Shown here piece after piece: positions 1 through 12,584 of a stretch of DNA of 64,000 nt. Position numbers and translations under genes: made by a program. Positions within the stretch are counted from its first letter, which is position 1, and every line of letters begins with the position of its first letter. The DNA comes from Ianthella basta (Eukaryota; Porifera; Demospongiae; Verongiida; Ianthellidae), in the NCBI GenBank assembly GCA_964019415.1, contig OZ025881.1, forward strand, positions 821,201 to 885,200, written 5' to 3'. Under the pieces are notes generated by a model, which saw only the letters and a list, made by a program, of their open reading frames with translations, was not told the DNA's origin and did not search any database.

Positions 1-2090
<2,090 letters not shown>

Positions 2091-2093
<3 letters not shown>

Positions 2094-2925
2094 CAGGTTT
2101 GTGTGTGCAGCTCCTGGAAATGTAGCCATTTGGGGAAGAAGGCTTCCCAAAATCAAATACGTTAATGCCCTACTCAGTTCTGTTAATAGTGTGTGCAGAA
2201 TCTGCTAAGAGGGAGTTCTCACAAGTCTACCCGCAACTAGCAACACGGACGTAACAAAGGACAGCAGAAATGCTGATTCACTTTTTCCCTTATCCATCTA
2301 TATCCAATGTTCTGTACAGTATCTACTTACATACATTATACAAGATATTGGTATCTGCAGTATTTTAAACCACTTGGCACTCAGGTACTACGCACACTCC
2401 ATCTTCATGTTCAAATCATAAAGTTATCTTGGTAGGTGTGTCATAAGTGCACAGCAAGCAAGAATTTCACCAAATAAAGCTTGTGCCAAGTTAATTCCGC
2501 AACACTATTCTAATATTATTCATACAACTAGTTATTGAAATTTCAATACTCTTCTACAAAAGCTCCCCGCAGTTTGTGTCGCAAATGGTATTGCACCTGT
2601 CCACGTACATGAGCTGATGGTGGAAAGCACCACTGGTGCAAGGTCCAGTGGGTCTCTACATTCAGTACTTGCTACATACATACATACATAAGTGATAAAC
2701 ATCTCCACCAGTACAACATATTGAGGGTCGGGAGTACTTGTTTATGGAGTGCCCAATATTGCATGCATGAACCAAAAGCGGTTAGCGTGAGGACACACAA
2801 TCAACCTTGTGCAGAACAGACAATGTGTTGCTGCATTGCAACCACTCCAGTGGTTTTAGTACTCCTAACTCCCTGCAACATGCGCTGGTGGTGTTTTCAG
2901 TCACCATTCATACAGTGTGGCAGAG
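2091..2925. other. Unassigned stretch with a short (CATA)n run
   Basis: No gene recognised. A short tetranucleotide run, CATA repeated about four times, lies at 2674-2690. Nothing else stands out by eye. Confidence 0.35.
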
Positions 2926-2999
2926 GTTTCGACCACGAGGGTCTTCATCAGCTACAAAAACACGTTTTTGTAACTGATGAAGACCCTCGTGGTCGAAAC
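2926..2999. repeat. 74-bp near-perfect palindrome with hammerhead-like motifs
   Basis: The two arms (2926-2962 and 2963-2999) are reverse complements with one mismatched pair. The right arm reads CTGATGA, then AGACC and GGTC able to pair, then GAAAC. This is the order of the conserved core of hammerhead ribozymes; the left arm carries the same on the minus strand. The centre is a second palindrome, TACAAAAAC-AC-GTTTTTGTA. The same CTGATGAAG-CC...GG-CGAAAC layout occurs in the flanks of the Penelope-like element at 7546-8855, so this may be a footprint of a related element. One extra A between CTGATGA and the possible stem II departs from the textbook core. Confidence 0.75.
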
Positions 3000-3001
3000 A
3001 T

Positions 3002-3527
3002 TTTACTGGAATCAGACCTACAGCCACGTGAATGCTCATCATCACTCCATAAATCTACCGTTCATATAATAGTCCTTCTGAACCTACTGCACCACGACTA
3101 GCAAACACAAATGTCCTTTTACAAGAATAACTATACAACTGACCGGTATCACAAATTATATCATCTGAAAGGAATTCTGAAGACATAGGAAAGCATACCC
3201 CTGAAGAGCAAGCACCAGCTGTACCGAACCACACACATACATGAATTACAACATCATAGAAGTCTGCAAAGTGAAGATCACACGGTATACTTTGTGGAAG
3301 AACAAACCAGGAAAGACACTGAAGGTAAACAGTTTCACTGTACAATGTAACAGTCACATAGAGATGAGGAGAGAGACAGCTGTCAGTCACCATCCATTCA
3401 TCACCAATCATCCATTTTGTATCAAATGTAAGTTTGTATACCTACCACTACACACTCCCAGCTCCCATGTTGATAGCAATCAGAACAAAAGAGAACGAAC
3501 ATCTCCTCAACCCACTTGATGGCATAC
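3002..3527 (-). other. Probable intron 2 of the MROH1-like gene (start only)
   Basis: On the minus strand the sequence leaving the exon at 3528 begins GTATGCC, a good splice donor. I cannot find the next exon by eye, so the far end of this intron is unknown and may lie left of this segment. No other gene is recognised here. Confidence 0.35.
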
Positions 3528-3673
3528 CTTTGGGTGTTTTATCAGAAAGCTGTGTCCCGATTTGAGGATGACATCCAACTTGTGGCGGCCCATGTCAACA
3601 AGGGAGGTGACAATGGTTTGACGAACTGTTTCATCTTTGTCACTTAGTGCTTCAATGAGAGAATCAGCCAAGC
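3528..3673 (-). CDS. MROH1-like HEAT-repeat protein, coding exon 2 (partial gene)
   Basis: Read on the minus strand, this 146-base stretch is bounded by a splice acceptor (CCCATACAG) and a donor (GTATGC). It is open in one frame for 48 codons after two bases that complete a split codon. The product (LADSLIEALSDKDETVRQ... to ...SGHSFLIKHPK) has the two-helix pattern of a HEAT repeat. It resembles the N-terminal repeat of Maestro heat-like repeat family members such as MROH1 (LDAITDKD-type start, then a second helix ending in a charged HDK/HPK segment). MROH1 is a large cytoplasmic HEAT-repeat protein linked in the literature to lysosomes. Frame and phase join exactly to the exon at 4197-4230. 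The remaining exons are not found in the window. The family assignment rests on memory of the human N-terminus and should be confirmed by a protein search; another HEAT-repeat protein is the alternative. Confidence 0.7.
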
Positions 3674-4196
3674 CTGTATGGGTGACAAGATTACTCTATA
3701 ATCTCTTACCTCACATGTCAAGGACTAACAAACAATTATTGTTACACACAAAAGTGAATGAAGCGAGAGGTGATGTGTTTATCAGTCTTCAATCACATAC
3801 TGCTCCCTACCCCCCTGTCCTCCCCCCCCCCCCCCACACACACACAAACATACATGGGTGTCGCAGAAAAGAGAGAAGTTTCTGCATTGCATACAAGAAG
3901 ATGTACATTTATGTGTGTAGCAAATGTTGAGTGTCCCAGAGTACAAGTAAGACGGTGAGCTGCTGCAGTTAACACACTACACAACTCAATTACATTGCAG
4001 TCCTCATACGCTACCATGTTTGTGCCAAGGCTAGGGGAAAATAACATAGAAAGAATGAATAGCTGCAGGCCAATGTTAAAATACTCAAGTTAATATGTCC
4101 GTTCTTGAATAGGAGGTTTTGGCTGTACAAACAAGAGGGCGTGCTCAGATGTATGCCAATAACAAAATGAAGGCACTGGACCCCATGCAAACAAAC
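3674..4196 (-). other. Intron 1 of the MROH1-like gene
   Basis: This is a 523-base intron on the minus strand, starting GTTTGTTTGC and ending CCCATACAG. It joins a phase-1 exon end to an exon that starts with the two missing codon bases. A short C-rich/CA-rich run lies inside it at about 3820-3846. The GTTTGT donor is weaker than GTAAGT, but frame, phase and protein sense all agree. Confidence 0.6.
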
Positions 4197-4230
4197 CAGG
4201 CGCCTGTTCCTGTATTGTGCCTCCAGCCAT
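4197..4230 (-). CDS. MROH1-like HEAT-repeat protein, first coding exon
   Basis: On the minus strand an ATG at 4230-4228 opens MAGGTIQEQAP plus one base of the next codon, then meets GTTTGT. Spliced to 3673, the split codon becomes GGC (Gly) and the frame runs on as ...QAPGLADSLIEALSD. A short polar leader before the first HEAT helix is how MROH-type proteins begin. The start has a purine at -3 and G at +4. No earlier in-frame ATG is evident. The gene lies just downstream of D1 on the same strand. Confidence 0.65.
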
Positions 4231-4265
4231 GTCGATACTAGCGACTCAGCTCATGATCAGGGGAC

Positions 4266-4292
4266 TGGAAGCCATTTTACTAGACACGTGAC
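4266..4292 (-). promoter_or_regulatory. Candidate promoter of the MROH1-like gene: YY1/ETS-like core and E-box
   Basis: About 36-62 bases upstream of the start codon (minus strand) there is AAAATGGCTTCC, resembling a YY1 site overlapping an ETS-type GGAAG. Next to it is GTCACGTGTC (4283-4292), an E-box one base away from the ten-base CLEAR element GTCACGTGAC that controls lysosomal genes in vertebrates. No TATA box is evident, unlike the secreted-family genes. The sites are read by eye; their function is inferred. Confidence 0.4.
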
Positions 4293-4690
4293 ACCGTAAT
4301 GGCAGAATAGCTAATATAGGCCTATCTATTATCGGTGACCAACAAAATGAAGGCTGTCACGAGCGAAGGGAGAGCAACAAACTTGAGAGGCTCACCGTTC
4401 TGTTCATCGAATTTTATTAACATGTGCGTGCACCTAAGCCAATACAGTGTGTAGCAGAGCACTTTAGTGAGATGATGAAATATCAGTTAACTCTAACTGT
4501 ACAAAGATAAATGATAGCTGGCTAGCTATGTAGCTAGCTCAAGTTGGCATGCAGTATTAAATACATAATTTACAGTTAGTTCATGCATAGTGGAGTAGCT
4601 ATCTATGGTTTATAAGGTACTGGGTTCTGCTAAAGTGATTGAGGTGTCCAGGTGAAAGAGTAACGGAGGTGAAGGGAATGGCCAACTCCT

Positions 4691-5242
4691 TTAAATATCA
4701 CAGCTTATGGTCTGCGAATCCTCATTATTCTCAAGCTTCCTTAGACATTTCATAGTGCACCAGCTTGCCTCACAAAGAGTCTGCTCATTCATTTCAGCAT
4801 TCACTTCAGTTTTATTTCCACTGCAATCAATCTCTTTTTGATTCAGTATCTGGTCGGTATTGCTCTCTCCTATGAATCTTTTGATCATGTCCTGAAGAGT
4901 AATGGCTGCAATTGCAACTGTGCATTTTGTTTGTTGGGGTCCACTGCTGTTGACACAAATCTCCACTGCCTCTCTCACAGCTGCTGTAAAATTGAAGGTG
5001 GAGCTTATCAATTTTTCAGCAATCTTTCGCGGACTAGGGGCATAGTTAGTTTCCTCTAGATCTGAACATGCGCATTGCATTGCTGTTTCACACGGAATTG
5101 TCAGATTATACAGGCGTCTTGCAGCTTTGCACGTCTTGTCAATCACGTTCTCAGTATCTCTCTTCACTGGAGCTCCAAATGTCAGTGTGTAGATCACTGC
5201 TGCAATGAGGAAGGTCTTGAGAATGCTGCTTTGTCCTTCCAT
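4691..5242 (-). CDS. Secreted cysteine-rich family protein D1 (183 aa)
   Basis: This is a diverged, intact, single-exon member of the array family. The signal peptide (residues 1 to about 24, KTFLIAAVIYTLTFGA) and the following PVKRDT are nearly the same as in the other members. The mature part is the most different. It has cysteines at about 38, 51, 57, 59, 96, 107, 140, 157, 162, 166 and 181. N-glycosylation sequons occur at NLT, NFT, NSS and NKT. An ITLQDMIKRFI helix matches LTLQDxI in B and C. The C-terminal TLCEAS corresponds to LCWAS/N elsewhere, with Trp replaced. A TATA box lies about 122 bases upstream of the ATG. The dibasic KR just after the predicted signal cleavage could be a short propeptide site. 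Function unknown. Confidence 0.8.
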   Translation of the reverse strand: MEGQSSILKTFLIAAVIYTLTFGAPVKRDTENVIDKTCKAARRLYNLTIPCETAMQCACSDLEETNYAPSPRKIAEKLISSTFNFTAAVREAVEICVNSSGPQQTKCTVAIAAITLQDMIKRFIGESNTDQILNQKEIDCSGNKTEVNAEMNEQTLCEASWCTMKCLRKLENNEDSQTISCDI

Positions 5243-5363
5243 AGCTATCTCTCTTACTGTAAGTTGTTCTACTTGTTGTAAATCGCAGGTGAAGTCTTGG
5301 GCTGTTTCTTCTTTTCTTGCAAACTACTCTTGAATCGATGCTGCTGAACTGATATCTGTCTCT

Positions 5364-5372
5364 CTTTATATA
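5364..5372 (-). promoter_or_regulatory. TATA box of D1
   Basis: On the minus strand this is TATATAAAG followed by AGAGACAGA, the same core-promoter block (TATATAAAGAGGGACAG) as the array genes. A purine-rich 5' leader resembling theirs follows. Confidence 0.75.
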
Positions 5373-6351
5373 GTGCATTGAGTCATATGAACTCATCCTA
5401 TAATGATGAGGTCTTCTTACTCAGGTACAAACTGCTGTAATTATTTGGACAAGGAATGAATGCAAATTAAATTTCCCCTGAAAGTCCCTGGATAGCTAAT
5501 TGAGCATAAAATTATTGACACTGCTATCCACAAATTGCTTTTCCTACTTGGCACCAGCTGGTATTGCATTCTGTCCTTACAATGTTCGAAAGGCTATACA
5601 GGCTAAGGTGGAGCAAGTGTTTTCTTTCTCTTTTCCTTCCCAACTGCAAAACTGCCAAAACGTCAAGTACATGAGAGTACAAGCTGCCATGGCTGGCCAT
5701 ACACTCAATTGACCATATGCTATCAAGTAGTTGATACTGTACAGCTGCAGGTTGAAGTAGATAGATATATAGATAGGTGGAATTAATCCTTCACTAAAGC
5801 ATTTCACTCTTGTGCCGTGCTAAAGGACAGCAGTTGATTTTGTGTGTGGACAGCGTTAGATTGTTAGTTCAAACCAAATTCAATGAGCAATGTTCAGGCT
5901 CTGACTACTTGTGTGGATACAGTACAGCCTGTTTAGGTTATTACTGTGCGACTGTACCATTTAGCATGCAGGTCTATTGGCTAATGAAATGCATGAACAT
6001 GTATGTATGTAGACTGCTCAAATGACAACCACACTGTGTATACCTATACATGTATGTGTGTTCAGAGGTGCATAGAATTAGAATTGAGAGCAGCCAATGT
6101 ATGAAAAGTTAGAAGGACTATAGCGCTATTTCGTATCCTACCCTGACTGCATGATACACAAAGTGCAAATAGGAATGTTCTCGCTATAGCTGAGTGGCAA
6201 TAGTCCAACATAGGCAGTCATCAAATGTAACACACGAAACACTGTTACATAATTGCTCCTTGAGTTTTGGATTAATGATCATGAAATGTGGTAGGAATAC
6301 GAAGAGGCATAGCAAGAGTAACATGGTCAGGCTGAAATTTGATTTAAAGTC
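5373..6351. other. No gene recognised
   Basis: Between the D1 promoter and the left arm of the large inverted repeat I see no exon, RNA gene or clear repeat. Open frames are short and without features. Confidence 0.35.
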
Positions 6352-6932
6352 GTGTCGTGCATGAAAATGGAAGGTATTCATCGAAGGGAGAGCTTTCACT
6401 TGTTACTTCCACAGCACAACAATTGTGACACTGTAGACTAATTTCATTGCTGCCATCCCTTCCTCCCTCATACAAAGTCCCCATGTACAGCCTGGATGCA
6501 TTAGAAGCAACTGCGTGCGCTTGCACAAGTGTGTGCTGTGTTCCTGTGCAATTCCTCAGTCACCCTCGCTGTATCCTAGGATACGCGCAGACACAATACC
6601 ATATATTTATACGTACAAATCACATCCTCCAACTCACATATTGGGACTGCACCATATTGCAGCTACTGAAAGGCATGAATTAGGAAACATAACTATCAGA
6701 TTAAGTAATAGGAGAACTCTGAATAAAGTTGGTCAATACGTACACCTGGCACCATCTGGATGGACTCTGAAGAATAGGAAATGAAATTCTCCTGAAGAAC
6801 AAACTGACAATATACATACTTCTGTAATTGCAACATTCCTTGTGGTAGCATTCTACTGCAGTGGATGTACGTATCTGTAGGATGCACACTATACCCAGCA
6901 TATACCAGGAAAAAGAAGAAGGAAGCATACAG
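6352..6932 (-). repeat. Left arm of a large imperfect inverted repeat (CCTAGG repeat family)
   Basis: Read in reverse complement this matches 9193-9780 along most of its length: the aagaagaaggaagcatac end, the tggtgccaggtgtacgt block, the palindrome GTATCCTAGGATAC, and the gaagggagagctttcactt end. Part of the same repeat, from the palindrome onwards, is fused to the truncated 3' ends of genes A1 to A6. The copies are diverged, so this is an old dispersed repeat; its class is unknown. Confidence 0.75.
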
Positions 6933-7545
6933 CAATACAAGCATATGCTTCCTAATTCAGCGTGTGTTGTTAAAATGTGGACTTTCACAAGTTAATGTCT
7001 CTGATCAATCTGACAACATCCCTGCATGCATGCACTTCTTTAAAGGCCATGTTTGTGCATTTATCTTGAGTGTAGTAACAGATTCTGTACTACATAAAAC
7101 TGTCCCCGGAATGCAGCAACGCAATGATAATGGCTGTTTGGTATTGTGCAATGTAGCATGACTTTGGGAAATGGTGGGGGGAGAGAGCAGGTATGATGTA
7201 AAGAACCCCAGAGGAAGTGATTGACCCCGTGCAGACGCAGTGGAGGCATAAGCACATATCACCATCGATCATCAGATCATCAATCATCAAATATAGATGC
7301 AGTCAAGCATGCACAAGTCACAAGACACAAGACACACCCTATATACGCATTAATACATAAGGAGCCATTATTGTCATGCAAAAGAGCAGACTTTGAATTC
7401 ATTGTTTATCTTCAGGTAGCTACGTATATACAGTAACTATAGCTTTGTAATGCAAGTGTATTCTATATACATCATATACGTACATGTTTCTTCCTACTGT
7501 ATGTATGTGATCGCGAAGTGAGATTCTCGGTTGGCAGTTATTAGT
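6933..7545. other. No gene recognised
   Basis: This is sequence between the inverted-repeat arm and the Penelope-like element. It holds only short open frames and a run of ATCATC-like words near 7263-7290. Confidence 0.3.
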
Positions 7546-7635
7546 CATGTAGTCAATGTTCACTCGATTCCAACCATGCAATAATTCAAAAAGGATTACT
7601 GACGTTTCGGCCACAATTCTTTGGCCTTCATCAGA
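7546..7635 (-). repeat. 3' pLTR-like flank of the Penelope-like element
   Basis: A 90-base arm that is a perfect reverse complement of 8766-8855. On the element's sense (minus) strand it begins with the hammerhead-like core at 7634-7601. Confidence 0.85.
7601..7634 (-). ncRNA. Hammerhead-ribozyme-like motif in the PLE flank
   Basis: The minus strand reads CTGATGA, AGGCC, a loop, GGCC, then GAAACGTC. GGCC/GGCC can form stem II, and ACGT after GAA is self-complementary, as expected for the very short stem III of hammerheads that act as dimers. Hammerhead motifs in Penelope-like elements are established knowledge. Whether this copy cleaves is unknown; there is one extra A before stem II. Confidence 0.55.
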
Positions 7636-7743
7636 GTAACACTGAACAAAACAACAGGACTACACAATTAATAGTACTTCTACACTGGTCAGATTGGTGT
7701 CTGTTGATCTCATGTACTGTCATAAATGTGTCAACAGTTGACA

Positions 7744-8780
7744 TCACCTAGGCCTACTCTGCCCTGCTGCTGCCTTCTTGGTCATTTGACGAGAAACTAG
7801 ATGCTTCCAACAACAATCAATGTCAAGCCCCCGGTCTTGGTTCAGCAATTCTGTCGAGTCCCTGAGGGAGATGTGAATAGCTTCCTTGATCAGCAAGGTG
7901 GTGTTGTGGCTAGCCCGGTCCAGCACCCTGGTCTCTTCCCAGAGGGGCTGGTGATGCTGGGACCAGGCATGCTCGGCGATTGCTGATTTTTCTGTCTCAC
8001 CTCTTCTCGTAGCTGCCTGGTGCTCTTTCAGACGCGTCTCCAATGCCCTCTTCGTTTCCCCTATGTACTTCAGTCCGCAACTACAGGGGATCTCATACAC
8101 TACCCCAGATGTCTTCAGTGGAGGGTCTCTATCCTTAGTTCTGCTTAATTCCTGGGTGGATGATGTCCTGAAAACAGTTCTGATGTTATACTTTCTGCAG
8201 ACCCTCCTGAGATCCTCACCTAGGCCTGATACATAGGGGATGTAGAGGGTATGACGTGGCTGCTCCTCCTGCGTCCTTTGCAGTCATGGTCGAGATGCAG
8301 TCCTGACCACTTCATACGGGTATCCGTTCTCTTGCAGTACCTGAGTGAGGTGTTCCTCCTCTCTCTCCCTGTTCTGTCCTTGTGTGATTGCCCTGGCTCT
8401 GTGAAACAGACCGAAACCATACCTCTTTTCACATGACAGGGGTGATGGGAAGAGTACTGCAAGTAACGGTCCATATGTGTAGGTTTCCTGTACACACCAA
8501 AATCTATCATCCCTCCATCTCCACGTTTGACCAGTGTGTCTAGGAAGGACAGGCTGTTGTTCTCTTCCATCTCCATAGTGAATTGAATTTATGGTCGCAG
8601 GCTAATGAGGTGTACGAGGAAGGCCTTCAAGTGTCTCTTCTCCATTATGCAGAACGTGTCATCGACATATCTCTTCCACATTCTTGGTCTGTTCTGCGCT
8701 GAGCTCAGTGCCTGATCCTCGAACATCTCCATATAGATGTTGGCAACTACTGGAGAGACTGGGGATCTGATGAAGGCCAA
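7744..8780 (-). pseudogene. Broken RT-GIY-YIG polyprotein of the Penelope-like element
   Basis: Three pieces on the minus strand in different frames. The first, 8780-8589, has SPVVANIYME and YVDD, the RT palm catalytic motif. The second, 8576-8220, has SLSFLDTLVKR and VYRKPTHMDRY. The third, 8100-7744, is a GIY-YIG nuclease domain with the motif GLKYIGETKRALETRL. At least two frame breaks separate them, and the RT fingers and N-terminus are missing. It is not a functional protein. Confidence 0.88.
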
Positions 8781-8855
8781 AGAATTGTGGCCGAAACGTC
8801 AGTAATCCTTTTTGAATTATTGCATGGTTGGAATCGAGTGAACATTGACTACATG
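8766..8855 (+). repeat. Inverted pLTR copy at the 5' truncation point of the PLE
   Basis: A perfect reverse complement of 7546-7635. It starts inside what would be RT coding sequence (the AFIRSPVSP codons overlap its first bases), so truncation and inverted pLTR meet here. The hammerhead-like core is on the plus strand at 8767-8800. Confidence 0.85.
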
Positions 8856-9192
8856 TATGTATGTGGTTCTGGTGCAATGTACTCCATATTAATAACGGCC
8901 ATTTATGCATGACATACGTAATAGTAAGAGTCATAGATTGGAAACGGGTACTGCTCTTGTCCTTGGAGCATCATGAACCTGTACATAAGTGATGGTAGCT
9001 GCAAGGAACCATGGAAGTGACAGGTGGGCAAACTTTGCTTAGTTCAATTTATCTAATGTTAGTTAAGTGTGAGCCTCGGAATGAGTGTCCCTCAACATGT
9101 GCACTTTTGGGATTATGACAGCACATTCACTGCATGTAAATAATTATTGTTTCATCTTGCATGCTTTGTCTGCACACGTGCACTACTTATTG
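8856..9192. other. No gene recognised
   Basis: This is a short stretch between the Penelope-like element and the right arm of the inverted repeat. No feature is seen. Confidence 0.3.
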
Positions 9193-9780
9193 ATGTATGC
9201 TTCCTTCTTCTTTTTCCTGGTATATGCTGGGTATAGTGTGCATCCTACAGATACGTACATCCACTGCAGTAGAATGCTACCACAAGGAATGTTGCAATTA
9301 CGGAAGTATGTATACTGTCAGTTCGTTCTTTAGGAGAATTTCATTTCCTATTCTTCAGAGTCCATCCAGATGGTGCCAGGTGTACGTATTTGTATTAAAT
9401 AACATTGTTCAGAATATTCCTATTACTTCAACTGAAAGTTACGTTTCATAATTCATGCCTTTCCACTCAGTTGGCGCAAGTATGGTGTATGTGCAGTCCC
9501 GTTTTGGGCTGGAGGATGTGATGAAGTTCCCACTGTACGTATATGGTATTGTGTCTGCTCGTATCCTAGGATACAGCGAGGGTGACTGAGGAATTTACAC
9601 AGGAACACATGTGCATGTGCAGTTGCTTCTAATGCATTCAGGCTGTGTGGGGACTTTGTGTAAAGGAGGAAGGTGTGGCAGCAATTAGTACTACAAAGTG
9701 TCACATTTGTCATGTTGTGGCAGTAACAAGTGAAGCTCTCCATTCAATGACTACCTTCCATTTTCACTCATGGCACGGGA
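9193..9780 (+). repeat. Right arm of the large inverted repeat (CCTAGG repeat family)
   Basis: A plus-strand copy of the repeat at 6352-6932. The 14-bp palindrome GTATCCTAGGATAC is at about 9563-9576. From that point on, the sequence is the same type as follows the truncated ends of A1 to A6, so this is the best local reference for the unfused repeat. Confidence 0.75.
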
Positions 9781-11971
<2,191 letters not shown>

Positions 11972-11980
11972 TATATAAAG
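11972..11980 (+). promoter_or_regulatory. TATA box of A1
   Basis: TATATAAAG, followed by AGGGACAGAG, lies 109 bases before the ATG. It is preceded by the block shared by all family genes (aacagctgttttcctata, then gacttcacttgattccac). The start site is probably near 12000, giving a leader of about 80 bases. Confidence 0.8.
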
Positions 11981-12080
11981 AGGGACAGAGATCAGTTTGG
12001 CAGCATCAAGTCCAGAGTCATTCACAAGACACAAAGAGACAAAATATCCCGAGATAGTCCAAGAGCAGAACAGAGAGCAA

Positions 12081-12584
12081 ATGGAGTGGCAAGGCAAACT
12101 ACTCAAGACCTTCCTCATTGCATCAGTGATCTACACACTGACATTTGGAGCACCAGTGAAGAGAGATACCTGCATTGGCAGTGGTTCCCGTAATGTGATC
12201 AACTGCAGTGGAAACTTTACGACAGATATTGTCAACATCACAGACACATTGTGTGCCAATTGCAATGAAACTCTGTTGGACTGTTCTTTTGGTCTTAATA
12301 GCATCAGAGTATGTGACCTTGATAGGTATCTGGAACCACTACTCATTCGAAGCAAAACCAACTATTCACAGATGGCGAGTCAGGCAGTGGAACTGTGTTT
12401 CAACAGCAGTGCCACTGACTGTACTGGTGCACAGGATTGCAAGCGTGCTACAGCAGTTGTAAGGCTCCAAGCCATCATCAAAGGTGCCATTGCTAAATAC
12501 AGTGAACATGGTGATCAGAATGCACAACTAATTCCTGATAATTGCAAACCTGCTCGTATCCTAGGATACAGAGAGGGTGACTGA
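12081..12584 (+). CDS. Secreted cysteine-rich family protein A1, C-terminally truncated (167 aa)
   Basis: The start is the ATG in GCAAATGGAG (purine at -3, G at +4). The frame is open further upstream to the start-site region but without an earlier ATG. The signal peptide is residues 1 to about 23, then PVKRDTC. The mature part is class A: many sequons (NFT, NIT, NET, NYS, NSS) and cysteines in INC, LCANC, LDC, RVC, ELC, TDC and QDC. After NCKPA the reading leaves the family sequence and ends RILGYREGD, encoded by a dispersed repeat that begins with the CCTAGG palindrome. The complete copy A7 instead continues to TLCWAS and 16 further residues, so A1 lacks the conserved LCWA end. It keeps the Cys before KPA that A2 to A6 have lost. 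Its promoter is B-type. It may still give a secreted protein; function unknown. Confidence 0.75.
   Translation: MEWQGKLLKTFLIASVIYTLTFGAPVKRDTCIGSGSRNVINCSGNFTTDIVNITDTLCANCNETLLDCSFGLNSIRVCDLDRYLEPLLIRSKTNYSQMASQAVELCFNSSATDCTGAQDCKRATAVVRLQAIIKGAIAKYSEHGDQNAQLIPDNCKPARILGYREGD

Larger units (their letters stand above)
7546..8855 (-). mobile_element. Penelope-like retroelement, truncated, with perfect 90-bp inverted flanks
   Basis: Minus-strand fragments read, in order, as the end of a reverse transcriptase (SPVVANIYME, then YVDD), the downstream FLDTLVKR...VYRKPTHMDRYLQY block, and a C-terminal GIY-YIG endonuclease (CSCGLKYIGETKRALETRLKEH). This order is diagnostic of Penelope-like elements. 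The element is bounded by 7546-7635 and 8766-8855, exact reverse complements of each other. Penelope-like elements are known for 5' truncation with an inverted copy of their pLTR, which this arrangement matches. The upstream part of the RT is missing and the frames are broken, so it is inactive. Confidence 0.9.

Noticed and set aside
2591-2650. A possible further exon of the MROH1-like gene on the minus strand
   Set aside because: It has acceptor- and donor-like ends, but the translation does not look like a HEAT repeat.
7744-8100. Free-standing GIY-YIG endonuclease gene
   Set aside because: It is adjacent to RT fragments in the right order and lies between inverted pLTR-like flanks, so it belongs to a broken Penelope-like element.
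11997-12080. In-frame N-terminal extension of A and B proteins upstream of MEWQ
   Set aside because: The extension has no ATG (it starts at TTG), lies in the leader around the expected transcription start, and would bury the signal peptide. The ATG in GCAAATGGAG is the better start.
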